This document shows positions 51,550 through 62,606 of a DNA stretch of 64,000 bases, in pieces (positions within the stretch are counted from its first letter, which is position 1; each line of letters begins with the position of its first letter). The translations under genes and the position numbers were made by a program. The stretch comes from Pogonophryne albipinna. Taxonomy: Eukaryota; Chordata; Actinopteri; Perciformes; Artedidraconidae. Location of the stretch: the NCBI GenBank assembly GCA_028583405.1, contig CM053243.1, positions 26,627,524 to 26,691,523 of the forward strand. The letters are read 5' to 3'. The notes beneath the pieces are model-generated. The model saw only the letters and a list, made by a program, of their open reading frames with translations. It made no database searches and was not told the origin of the DNA.

Positions 51550-52710
51550 CAGTTTTTCTCGATTGCTAACACACATTTTTTTTTTAATTGCTCAGTTTCT
51601 CAGAACACTAAACACAATTCACAAAACCACAAACCCAATGTGCAAAACTCCTCATTTCTCCTGCTAAATGAAGAACTGCACTCAAAACTACATAAACACT
51701 TTCCAAATGCAAACTTTAGCACCAAATATAACACACTTCATTCATAAAACTAGATGGTTTGACCACCCAACTACACACTGCTGAGCATAATCTAAAGCAC
51801 TTTCATCTGTTATGAGCTATGTTCTGTACATAGAGGGTTCTGCAGAGAAAGATTTCTACATAAATGAAGAAATACAAATGAGTTGTTGAAAAAAATCACT
51901 TTTATTCAAAAATAACATTGTACAACATGCATCTCAGCACATAGTTACTATGCTTCGGATCTCTCTAAGTGTGATGGCATTGTTTGCCAAAACCCAGTTT
52001 GTAACTGCTGCTTCCTGTGCTTCATTGAAAAATCCTTAGCCTTCCACCTGCACCTCTTTGTTTCTCAGTCCTTCAGATTAACAACAAAGATATAGTGGTT
52101 GGTCAGTGTCTGTGTTGCATAAAAGTAAGTTTACCACAGTAAAGTGTGCAGGATTTTTGTACAGTTATAGTATGCAACATGCCAACAATTCAATTACAGT
52201 AATGAAGTAAATACGTTTCACACAACAGATATAAGCACTGATATATCATGAATTATGCAGAGCTAAAAACTGGTAACTAACCTGTTATCAAGTCTAAGTG
52301 TCCGGATTACAGAGGCGACAGTAAATTGGCTTAGATTAGGCTGAACCCTCTGTCCAGCCTCTCTCATCCTCAAACCATGGTTGATAACATTCATTTCATT
52401 AGAGAGTACTCTTCCTCCTCCTCTCACTCTCAGCCCAGCTCTTCCTCTTCCTCTTGCTTCCATGTTGGCTTCCATTGTTGCTGTAAGAAAGTACTCACCT
52501 GTGGTCTTTTTATAGTGCTAACATCCTGATTGATGAGCCAACAATTATGCTATCATGTGTTTGGTCAGGTGGAACGTGTTTCTTGATCATTGGTCCATGT
52601 GTGAGGCATTTTGAATATCAGTGTTTTAAACCTGCTAACACGTGACTTTGTCAGTTAAAATAATTGTGCGTTATGTATAATTTTAGTGTGTTAGCAATCG
52701 AGAAAAACTG
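51550..52710 (-). mobile_element. Tc1/mariner (IS630) element, copy B
   Basis: Same TA-flanked terminal repeats and same order as copy A, with different small deletions: the Arg/Gly stretch is shorter and the following helix-turn-helix segment is retained. Confidence 0.88.
52263..52475 (-). pseudogene. Tc1-type transposase N-terminus in copy B
   Basis: Seventy residues: an Arg/Gly-rich start followed by NEMNVINHGLRMREAGQRVQ and LSQFTVASVIRTLRLDNR, the first helix-turn-helix of this fish IS630 family. The NEAQEAAV-type second piece lies further left (about 52030-51950) with frame damage. No DDE domain. Confidence 0.8.
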
Positions 52711-54024
52711 TAAAACTGTTTTTTGGGGGCAGACCCCTACAAAGAAAAAAAAATATTTACACACGTAAGGTCATCATCTTAACCGTTTTTTATGCTCATC
52801 GAGTCATCCGTGAGCAGAGCATCAAGTTGGCATGCCTATAACAGCTGAATGTGGCGATTACTATCTTGTTCAGCAAAACGCCTCACAAACTTATTAAGAT
52901 CTAAAGCTTTAGTGCATTTTGATTCAATGCTGAGTACAGCCAAACTTCACAGTCTCTTCTCTGTCATTGTCGACCGCAAATACCTCATTCCTTCCTTCTA
53001 TTTGGGGTCCGAATGCGCCGTCCCGTTCAAATGAAATCGCCGCCAATCACATTTCCTCGCTCGCGCCAGGGCCGGGGGGAGGGGTTACAAGGCTCGCGTC
53101 TTGTGCTGCATTCACTTGCACTCGGACATTAGGGATTTTCTCTCATAAATGTCCGATGAGCCACAACTTTTATTTCAAAACAAAGCTGACGTTTTCTGCC
53201 AGACGCTGTCTCCTCTTTCACTTTAGGTAAATTCACTAAAAATCGATCCATGTTGCCGCTTGCATAAAGTTAGCTGAAGTTAACCAGCTAGATTTCACTG
53301 TTTCTCGTAATTTTTTTCTCACGCTGCGCCTCCCCTGAAGCTCTCTGGCGCCTCCCAGTGGAGGCGCGCCTCACACTTTGAAAACTACTGCACTACAGCT
53401 AGGGTGGCCATCCATCAGGTTTTATGGCAGTCCGGTTTTCAATGTCTGTGCCCGTCTGCCGGCGCAGCCTTGAGCCGGACGCTCATTTGTCCTCCTTTTG
53501 AGGTCATCCCTATTTTATACTTTTAGGGTATAAAAAAAATAGACAATTATACAAAGAAATACAAAAATAAGTTATGTGTAAGTATATACCCCCGTGATTT
53601 TACAAATTATTGGCTGAATGCGATGTCAAATAAATATCTTGTAATTCATTGGTTAATAAACGTAAACAATTAGCCATGTGCTTCTTGACATCACGTTCAT
53701 GGCAGGGCACTAGCGCTAGCCAACTAGCTCATGAGCCAACTCCACCTAGTTAGCGGTAGGGTTAAACCGCAGAAATGCCGAAACGAAAGACTTCATTTAA
53801 TCCTGAATGGTCGAAAGAGCATGGATTCCTCACAAAAAGTCAAAAGGACGACTTCCATGCTTTTTGCATGTTGTGTCGTTGCGATGTGGACGTAAGCAGC
53901 AAAGGAAAAGGTGCTGTCGACAGACATTAGGGCTGAACGATATACCGTGTCATGGCGATAACCGCGGTATGCGCATGCGCGGTATTCACACCGCAGGGAC
54001 GTGCGGTTTTATTCATTTTTTTTT

Positions 54025-55181
54025 AAAATGCTAACGCACTTTAGCACAGAATTCAAAAATAAAGATACCCTTATTACTTATCGAAACTGCACATACAATA
54101 TATCCGATTAAAGCTGAGACTCCACAGATTATTTAAGTATAGTATCTAAGCGATCCGATCTCGCAACAGGGAAAGCAAACACAGACATCACAACACGTAC
54201 CTTTTACGGAGCTTTTACTGGAGATCGTCTCACCCTAGCTGTCAATCTGATCAAAAGACGTGTTCAATGGCATTAAAACGAGAAAGAAAAAACGCGGCTG
54301 AATCGGTTGATCCATAGGTTGATAATGTATCTGTGGCTTTGAAGCAATTGTTTATAATCCATAATTCCATTTTTATGTAAAAATCGGAGCACAAAAGTTA
54401 GCTGCTAATGGTAGCCACCAGAGTGTATGCAGCTTCCGGTTTTGGCTACGCGTCACTCTCACTCCTTATTTGTTTATGTGTTGGTGTGTGTAGAACTTCC
54501 CCTGCATGCACAGCAAACTACCAATCACAATCATTCTTGATCAGATCACAGCAGGCCCCGCCTCGCTAGTTTGCAGACCATCAAAACACTGGTAAAAAAT
54601 GAGCGAGGCACAGGAGGACAATACCGGAGAGAATGAAGATTTACTTCCAAGAAGCTTCCTATAGTTTAATGGGTCGTAACAAATACGTTTAATCTCTTGG
54701 ATCCCTTACCACTCTTCTTCATTCACAGATGAACCCCCTTATTTGAGGGTAAGCAACATGCCAAGACCGGAAGCAGCAGCCACTCTGGTGGCTACCATTA
54801 GCAGCTAACTTTTGCTCTGCGATATTTACATAAAAATTGAATTATGGATTATAAATTAAATAATTTTTTTATACAGAGACGTTAAAAACCTATGGATTAA
54901 CCGATTCAGCCGCGTTTTTTCTTTCTCGTTTTAATGCCATTGAACACGTCTTTTGATCAGATTGACAGCTACGGTGAGACATCTCCCTTAGAAGCTACGT
55001 AAAGGTACGTGTTGTGATGTCTGTGTTTGCTTCCCCTGTCCGAGTTCAGATCACTCATTGATGATACTATATACCTAAATAATCTGTGGAACCTCAGCTT
55101 TAATCGGATATCTTGTATGTGCAGCTACGATAAGTAATAAGGGTACTTTTATCTTCTGTGCCAAAGTGCGTTAGCATTTTT
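54025..55181. repeat. Long inverted repeat within the hAT
   Basis: The left arm 54025-54444 pairs with the right arm 54761-55181. Long perfect blocks include TCAATCTGATCAAAAGACGT and AGTTAGCTGCTAATGGTAGC; the loop is 316 bases. The right arm continues into the TTAA MITE end while the left arm does not, so the left arm looks like an inverted duplicate. Confidence 0.92.
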
Positions 55182-55383
55182 CGCTCAGGGGTCATTTAGA
55201 TGCTTCTTATGAGACTTGTGTTTTGTTTTGGTAAAAATGGTTTGTATCGTCAGTTAGCTGAGATTATTTCCGTTAATCTGGTATAACACATTAATAGGTT
55301 CTTAAATATTACGATCCCCTGAGACACTGTCGTGAAAAAAATAAATAAAGTACCCGCGTGGACTTTGGGGCTTAACAGGTTAA
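54870..55383 (+). mobile_element. TTAA-type MITE, copy 3 (right half)
   Basis: GGGGCTTAACAGGTTAA at 55367-55383 is the right terminus of the family. TTTTAATGCCATTGAACACG and TTAAATATTACGATCCCCTG upstream match the other copies. No left terminus was found. Confidence 0.8.
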
Positions 55384-55469
55384 AAAAAACGCAATATATA
55401 CCGCAGGGGGGGAAAAAATCGCGATGTCAGTTTTTTTCAATACCGTGCAGCCCTAACAGACATGCTAAC

Positions 55470-57350
55470 CAGTGTTGGGCAAGTTACTTCCAAAATGTAA
55501 TATATTACATATTACTTATACTGTCTTTTTAAAGTAATAAGTTACATTACAATATTACTGCATCTGAAATGTAATGAGTTACACTACTTTAGTTACTTTT
55601 TAGTTACTTTTCAGTTACTTTCACCAAAATAACCGCTAAAGAATGGCTAGGTATTTTAAATGCTAAAATGTAGTTTATTGCAGCTCATTATACATCCAGT
55701 GAAGGGCAATGTGGTATAGCATAACAACTGTGTAGGCCCTTAAGGCTACAAACAACTTGTATTACACGGCTTAGTTGAATACTCGATTCTGATTGTAACT
55801 TCTTAACATGTGACACGTTGTTAATCCAGTAGAGACCACTGTCAAGGACTATAATGAAGGTTGCTAAGGAGGATCAAGAAAGAGAAAGGAAAAGAGGTTA
55901 AAAGACGGAGCGCTGGACGTCAGATAAATCACCAGAAGAAGGCAGACAGGAAGTAAACACTAACAGGACACGGAATGGGCTCTGTAGTTTGTTTAGTATA
56001 TGGCCGTGTACAGGCCCGGTTCCAGAACAAAATGACTGAGGGTGCATCTGAGATTACAGGGGGTGCAGCAGTAGTAGGTTTACATGAGCAATAGTGGCCG
56101 GCAACAGCATTGAAAAATAGCATTGATGGTCCTCAATGAACAGATTATGGCATTTGTTATGTTTTGAAACCAAGCAACTGAGAACATTTCAAGTGAGTTA
56201 AAAGTGCAATCCTGAAATATGTCATATAGTCCAAAGTGGACTATGGCAAAGAAAAGCACAAAAGCTTCAAAACTGTACTGATAAAACAAATGAAAACATA
56301 TTGTAAATCAAGGCAAATATGATTTGAACCAGCTCATGGTTTGAAATGGCAAACATTGAAAAGCAAAAGTATTATTAAAACCATGTACTAAATCATCATC
56401 CTTGGTCCCATCATATACTCTGGGAAGAGAATATTTGCTGTGCTTGAAAACTGGTATCACATCATCATGTGAGGTTGACTTTGTGACCTGGAGAACATTT
56501 CAGCTGCAACATTAGCTTGTTGATAAGCTTGAAATATGAGATCTTTTTGTAGCCATTCGTGGTGAAGGCATCTGTGCTATTGTATGCATTATGTTTGACC
56601 CAACATTTCTACAGGCATGGCAGAATATGGCACTATTTGCACATGAATATTCCATTGTCTATTTGTATACCACGAGCTGCAAAATGACCGCCTAACCCCA
56701 CTGTACAGGCGGGTACTTGTTTAGATATACCTGGGCAGGCTCTGTTTTGCCGTGGTATCCTGGCACCTGCGGGCCGCAGAGGGGCGGCGTAGTTTCGGGC
56801 GACAAAGACTGCTGCTCCGCGGGGAGTCAGGCGGGAGTAAGCTAGTGTCCACAACGGAGGGTAACTTGATGTCCCCATCTGACCTGTTGCTACTGTCTGC
56901 AGTAGATGCAGTGTTGCTGGCGTTTAGTGATGGTTGCTTTAACCATTTTCTGTGGAAGCACTTTGGAAATGATGCACGCGCAGCAGAGCAGGTCACGCGC
57001 ACCTGACACAATTTGTTGTTTGTATTTTTCGCTCCGTTCTCTTTTTTGAATTGAGGGTGCATAACATTCAACTGCCCGAAGATCTCGACGCGAAGCCTGA
57101 AGGGTAAACACCAGGTTTACTAATCTACCCGCACAATTTGTCTGGTGTCGGAATGTCTCGCGATGTTAGTACATTCTTAAAAAACACCATTTAATTTCGG
57201 CTTAAAATGTGTTGTAACTGCGTTACTGAGCATTGTAACGGGTAATATATTACCCACATTTCATTAGTAATGCGTTACATTACTTCGTTACAGAATATAT
57301 ATATATTACTGTAACTCCGTTACTTTTGTAACGCGTTACACCCAACACTG
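55470..57350. mobile_element. hAT element (CAGTGTTGGG ends) with exact 8-bp duplication
   Basis: Ends CAGTGTTGGGCAAGTTACTT and ACGCGTTACACCCAACACTG are inverted. ATGCTAAC at 55462-55469 recurs at 57351-57358. Sub-terminal stretches are rich in GTAACG/CGTTAC words, usual for this fish hAT group. A 116-residue minus frame at 56721-57071 (KKENGAKNTNNK, RKWLKQPSLNASN) may be a transposase exon, but no domain is clear. Confidence 0.93.
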
Positions 57351-59457
57351 ATGCTAACACAGATAAGCACAAAAGCAACGATCAAAGTGCAGGTGCCTCT
57401 TCACTTTTATCGTTTTTCTAGTGAAGCTTCATCGCCTCAAGATGACAAAATCTCCGCTGCAGAACTTTGTAAAGTGTATCATGCCGTCAAGCATCAGGAG
57501 TGTAGACTGGAATAAAAGTTGATCGCACAATCTACAACGACTCATCCATAGCAAAAGGGATGACCTGTGGAAAAACAAAAGCCAAAGCTTTGTGCGAAAA
57601 TGTCCTAGCACCCTACTCTGTCCAGACGCATGTGGATTATATAAAAGAAAATGAACTGCATTATTCAGTGGCAAGTGATGCATCAAACAAAGGTACGATC
57701 AAGTGTTTCCCCATTGTACTGAGATATTTTCACTTTGAGGAGGGCGTGCAACATACTCTGTTGGATTTGTACAGTGATAGCAACGAAAAGTCAGAAGCTA
57801 TAACAAAGCAGCTGCTATCTAAACTGGAGATGTCTGGACTAGATGTGAAAAAAAATTCAGCATATGCAGCAGACAACGCCAGCATTAACTATGGAAGACA
57901 CAACAGTGTTTATCAGAAACTGAATCTGGCTCAAAAAGACGTGCTCGCTGCAAACTGTTTAGCCCATATTCTGCACAATGCAACAAGATATGCAGAAAGC
58001 AACTTGGATATTGACATTGAAAATGTTGTGCTTAAGGCAGTGGCGTCGCCTGGCCTGGGCATTCGGGGCTTTAGCTGTAATTTCCCGTGTTCAGTGAATG
58101 CAACAGAGGCATGACACCAAACCAATCAGAGAGTTGCATGGAAATAAACGTGTGCTTGTGTCATTCAAACTCGGCTCTGTGTGTGTGTGGCAATAGCGCA
58201 TTTAGTATGATCGAGAGAGAGAGGGAGAGAGGAGAGAGAGGGAGAGAGGGAGAGAGAGAGACCGGTGCCAGCAGGGACCGTGTTGTTAGCATCTGGTTAG
58301 CTAGCTGCACTAACGGACATAAGGAGATGTTTGTTCCACAACAAGCTGGAGGAGGGTCCTCTCCTCTCAGACTGAGAGACTCAGGTGAGCTAAAGGACTC
58401 TCTGAGTGTTTAGATAGTTCACTTTAGTCTTGCATTCACACCTAATAGCCCGCTTCTCTGGTGAGCACCAGACCACAGTTTGTTACATTGTTTCATTTTT
58501 CAGAAGGTTGGGTTTGCGTTCACACGGGCAAAACTCAAACAGGACTTTAAACTTTAAACACAAGTCATGTGCACGGAAATGCTGTTCAACCATTGGTCAG
58601 ACATTAAGGGGGTAAAAACGCAAATCCCGGCAATTTCTACCAGAGCCTCCGCCATGGAGCAGCGGGACTTTCGGCAGGTTATTCTCATGCTGCTGTTAAT
58701 CTGGAATTCAACAGACACTAGCGGCCCGCGCATATGATTATATAATCAGACAACGTCCGTTAAAAAAACATTATTACACATATAATGAGAGACGTTCTGC
58801 AGTAAGGAGGGGCGTTTCACAGACGACAGGTTTTCTTACTTTTATGTAGTTGATGGAGCATTTTTACTTTACACGACACTGTTCAACATTTCATTCTGCT
58901 TCACTCTTTAAATTAACAACCTCGGATGTCTTGAAAGACTCTTTCGCTAAATATTTTTGAAGACATCCGCGTTCTTGTGACACGTAAATACTACGCTTCC
59001 TATGTTTTGGTGCGGACTGCGTTCACACCAGCAATGAACCGCTCCAGAGTTCGCAAGCGTTCCGAGACCACCTATGTTTGAGAGTAGGTGAGGTCCTGAT
59101 AATTTATTCCTGGAAATTACTCTGACCTACTAATTGACCTGACCGAAGTTATTGAGTCTATGTAAGTTTACTGCTTGGCTCAGATCCACCAACGTCAGCA
59201 AGATCTCACCTCTATTAACTCCCCGAAGAACCAGGTTCAATTAACTGCTGTTTCAATTCAGACAACTCTCTTAAATCTGTTTAAGCGATCTCGAAGGATT
59301 TTGATATCAGTAAATGAGGTGTGTTCCTACCTAAAAGTGAGTGTGGCAGGGTGCAATCTTACCTTTGAAGCAGGAGAGGAGAGCACAGATGTCTTTTAAG
59401 TTGTCCCAGTCCAAAAAGGTGGGATCAGTTTATTTGAAGAAAAATAGGTCCAAACTA

Positions 59458-60022
59458 CACTGAACAAAAATATAAACGCAACACTTTTGTTTTTGCTCCC
59501 ATTTTTCATGAGATGAACTCAAAGATCTAAAACATTTTTTATATACACAAAATAACCATTGAATTGAGTGGCCCATGGTGGTGGTGGGGTTATGGTATGG
59601 GCAGGCGTATGTAATGGACGACGAACACAGGCCACTCGATTCACAACATTACCCTAACCCTAACCCTACCCCTACCCCTACCCCTCACACCAGATACTGC
59701 CCGGTTTTCGGACCCCCCCAGACCCCCCCAATAAAGCAAAAATGCACGTTTCAGAGTGGCCTTTTATTGTGGCCATTCTAAGGCACACCTGTGCAATAAT
59801 CATGCTGTCTAATCAGCATCTTGATATGCCACACCTGTGAGGTGGGATGGATTATCTCGGCAAAGGAGAAGTGCTCACTATCACAGATTTTTTCAGATTT
59901 TTGAACAATATTTGAGAGAAATGGTTATTTTGTGTATATAGAAAATGTTTTAGATCTTTGAGTTCATCTCAGAAAAAATGGGAGCAAAAACAGAAGTGTT
60001 GCGTTTATATTTTTGTTCAGTG
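59458..60022 (+). mobile_element. Tc1/mariner element with about 100-bp terminal repeats
   Basis: The ends begin CACTGAACAAAAATATAAAC, are flanked by TA on both sides, and are inverted over roughly 100 bases. Between them, about 59583-59650 reads GVMVWAGVCNGRRTQ in one frame, a piece of the Tc1 catalytic domain. A telomere-like CCCTAA/CCCTAC tract follows (about 59649-59687). Confidence 0.88.
59649..59687 (-). repeat. Telomere-like tract
   Basis: Three CCCTAA-type units are followed by CCCCTA units. It is short and interstitial, and lies within a Tc1 remnant. Confidence 0.8.
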
Positions 60023-60256
60023 TAATACAGGGTTTTTACCTTCTCTCTTTACAACATTATAATCATACTAAACAAAATGATGCTGTGATCATGTTCAAAT
60101 ATGAAACTGTAATTTCAACTGCCCAATTCAGTTGTGATTTCTAAATCTCCCGATAGAATTTAGAGGCATTTCCTCATAAATGACCGATGATAATAAAAAG
60201 CACATTCAAACTTTCATTTTCACCCAATCAATTCACATCAATTTCATACCTTTTTT

Positions 60257-60466
60257 CCGACACAGACGGCAGGAATAACATTCAAAAACCCATTCCTATC
60301 CGCATGAATTCGGAGGAAGGTCCTCATAGGTGGCGGTTACTAATACTCATATACACGTTTTCCAACACAGATGGCGGGAATAACATTCAAAAACCCATTC
60401 CTATCCGCATGAATTCGGAGGAAGGTCCTCACAGGTGGCGGTTACTAATACTCACATACACATCTC
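60257..60466 (+). repeat. 105-bp tandem duplication
   Basis: GGAATAACATTC and CCGCATGAATTCGGAGGAAG recur with a 105-base period (60272 and 60377). Two units with a handful of substitutions. Confidence 0.92.
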
Positions 60467-61038
60467 AATTCATTCCACTCATTCACAAAGTAATTCACTC
60501 AGCTTTCAACGAAGAAAATCAAGAGATATTTACCAAGTTTGAGAGAACCTTTACCGAGAGCTATTAACCCAGCTCTGAGGGACAGAGCCTACCGGGAGAG
60601 AGTATACCAGGGGCACCCCCCTCTCTCTCGCACTCTCTCCAAAAAGCCAGTCTCTTTATGCTCAAAAAACAGGATAGAAACCCCAAAAACACCTCCTCCA
60701 TACCCAAACCAATTAAACAAAACTGGGCATGGCCTCTGATGTACAGGGCTGGACATGACCAGACATATTCCATAGCTTATGGCATAAGACACACCTTCCC
60801 ATGTTTGTGTAAAAAGGGACATGACCAGACATATTCTATGGCCATGACATAACCACCTTTTTGAGGCCTCAATGCATTTCTCCTTAGGTCCGGAGCCCCC
60901 CTCCCTGCTGTGAGAGGAGAGGGAAGAAACTGCCTATTCTCTTATCACTGACACCCATAAATCATTATACGTCTTACACTCAACTTAACAAACCACTTGG
61001 TTTTGTTTATACTGTAACTATAGAAAACCTAAAATATG

Positions 61039-61312
61039 AAGCATTTTCATTGTGGGTTATACAAGAATATAATTGATTATATTTGATTATAACTAACTTT
61101 CGTTTTAAGTATTCAACATACAAGCTCTCAACACCCTCTTTTTAAAACGCAAAGTTATCAAACAGCAACAACTAAAATTGTAAGCATACATACATATTCA
61201 AAAACCATCAAGAAGCATTCTCATTATGGGTTCATACAAGAATATGATTGATCATATATGATTTATAATTAACTTTTGTTTTAAGTAGTCACTTCATATG
61301 GAGATCTCAACA
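61039..61312 (+). repeat. Direct repeat, period about 174
   Basis: About 100 bases from GAAGCATTTTCATTGTGGG to CTCTCAACACC match the stretch starting GAAGCATTCTCATTATGGG at 61213. The copies are separated by about 70 bases. Confidence 0.82.
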
Positions 61313-62606
61313 CCTATTTTAGCGGACTAGAGTCCGGTTGTTTAGTTCACTTCAGAGGTCTCTGACTGCGTTCACACCGACCCAAACGAACCGCACCAAC
61401 CGGCTAAACGCACCAGGGTTAGATTCAACCGGACTATAAAAGGCTGGTGTGAATGCGCCGTTATCTCAGTGGGTCTCAAACGGTTTGGTTACAAATTATT
61501 CAAAAGATTATTTCCGCGGCACACATTCATATAATCATTATAGTCTATATGGCAGTAAAACAAGAATAGAGTTTAAAAGGGGAGTGATTTGTAAAATATC
61601 CATAAAGAAAAAGAAAATCTGTTTACAGTTCTGTTTCTGTGTTGAGAGAGGTATCCATATCTCTTAATGTTGCTCTCAAAGTGCACCAGATTGATGCTTT
61701 TAACTTCAATATTTAAAAAAAATCTTCCCGGGGGAGCATCCCCCCTGACCCCCCTAGAGGAGGTGAGGTCCGCCCCCGTATCTGAGATGTATTTTCTCTT
61801 CCTCAGTCACATTCTGAAAGTGTTTTCAGACTGCATTGAAGCACTTGAGGCCAAATCATTCAGCATAACCTCTGTTTAAGGTAATGACTGAACTGAAAGG
61901 GAAACTTGAGAGAAGGTTAAAGGACACATCTTTTGGATTTGCTGTGAACAACAAACTCAAGCAACTAACCCCTGATCTGGCAAAGAAATATGAGGCTTAT
62001 TCGATTGTTTTCTATGAAAGAGCCAAGAAATATGTGAGTGAAAGGTATGACTTCTCTGAGAACAGCTTTCATAGTAAAGTGGCAAAGCTTGGCCTCACAA
62101 CTGCTGTGTCCTATGGAGAATACAGTGATGCAGTCCAAGCCTGCAGCCTGAAAGACATTGACATGGATGGACTCTATGAGGAATATTGCATGGTGGAAGC
62201 TATTCTCAGCTCTTCAGAAATGGAAGGATGCCACAGTGAGGAGCGGTATCTAAAACTGTTTTCCAAAGCAGAAGTCCCACTTGTGAATCTGAGGAAGGTC
62301 AGCGCCTACATCTTCTCCATCCCATGTAGCAATGCCCATACAGAACGTGTGTTCTCAATGATGACCTCAGCACGGAGAAATTAGAGAAATCGTCTGGATG
62401 TGGACAGTGTCAAGGCAGAGCTGCAAATGTGTGTCAACTTCACATTTGAGTGCACAGACATGTACCAGAGACTCCTTACAAACAAAAAACTCTTTGTGAT
62501 TGGTCAGCACCCGACAGCGCAACATGTCCCTAACAGCCTGTCCTCCTACAAAAAACGACCATATAGGCCGATTGTTCAAGCCCTTATTACGACCCAGAGA
62601 CACGTT

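Larger units (their letters stand above)
50022..53390. mobile_element. hAT element (CAGGGGTTTTCAAAGTGTG ends) with two nested Tc1 copies
   Basis: The right end reads CACACTTTGAAAACTACTG, the inverse of the left end with two mismatches. CACCACAG (50014-50021) and CACTACAG (53391-53398) are 8-bp duplications with one mismatch. The element's own sequence is 50022-50185 and 52711-53390, with no transposase; the rest is inserted. It went into minisatellite array 3. Confidence 0.88.
53928..55455. mobile_element. hAT element (TAGGGCTG ends) with exact 8-bp duplication
   Basis: The left end TAGGGCTGAACGATATACC and right end GTGCAGCCCTA are inverted. ACAGACAT at 53920-53927 recurs at 55456-55463. Removing the element restores the zinc-finger frame of the host transposase. 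It contains a long hairpin and part of a TTAA MITE. A short frame at 54599 (MSEAQEDNTGENEDLLP) may be a transposase start. Confidence 0.92.
58431..61460. mobile_element. Unclassified insertion with GCATTCACACC-type ends
   Basis: The sister copy at 47395 is uninterrupted at this point (TTTAGTCTAAGTTATCTCAG), so 3.0 kb has been inserted. The ends TGCATTCACACC and GGTGTGAATGCG are inverted; related words (GACTGCGTTCACACC) recur at about 59017 and 61367. Such ends are common in fish PIF/Harbinger-like MITEs, but no transposase was found and the duplication is not resolved. Confidence 0.55.
58038..61777 (+). mobile_element. Second copy of the GGCGTCGCCTGG hAT, right end missing
   Basis: It starts CAGTGGCGTCGCCTGG and matches the reverse of 47853-47395, then resumes at 61461 and matches the reverse of 47395-46966 and 41767 to about 41685. 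It stops at about 61777, some 190 bases before the expected terminus. An insertion occupies 58431-61460. Both copies contain a GA-rich tract (58209-58261 here). Confidence 0.85.
53775..62497 (+). pseudogene. hAT transposase with N-terminal zinc finger, in four fragments
   Basis: Part 1 (53775-53927) reads MPKRKTSFNPEWSKEHGFL and CMLC...H, the start of a BED-like zinc finger. After two hAT insertions part 2 (from 57351) supplies the rest of the finger, ANTDKHKSN. It then has a stop at about 57419 and frame damage until 57560. The next 160 residues (SVASDASNKG, YAADNASINYG, NCLAHILHNATRY) carry the DA and DN motifs of the RNase H-like catalytic core. Part 3 (61778-61879 and 61884-62384) gives LSHILKVFSDCIEALE, the helical region and the dimerisation motif VSAYIFSIPCSNAHTERVFS. 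An in-frame TAG follows ARRN at about 62382, and coding continues to about 62497. The middle of the core between parts 2 and 3 seems deleted. Confidence 0.85.

Noticed and set aside
60539..60852. Possible LTR or viral-like sequence near the duplicated GGACATGACCAGACATATTC words
   Set aside because: No TG...CA ends, primer site or coding motif; left as part of the unclassified insertion.
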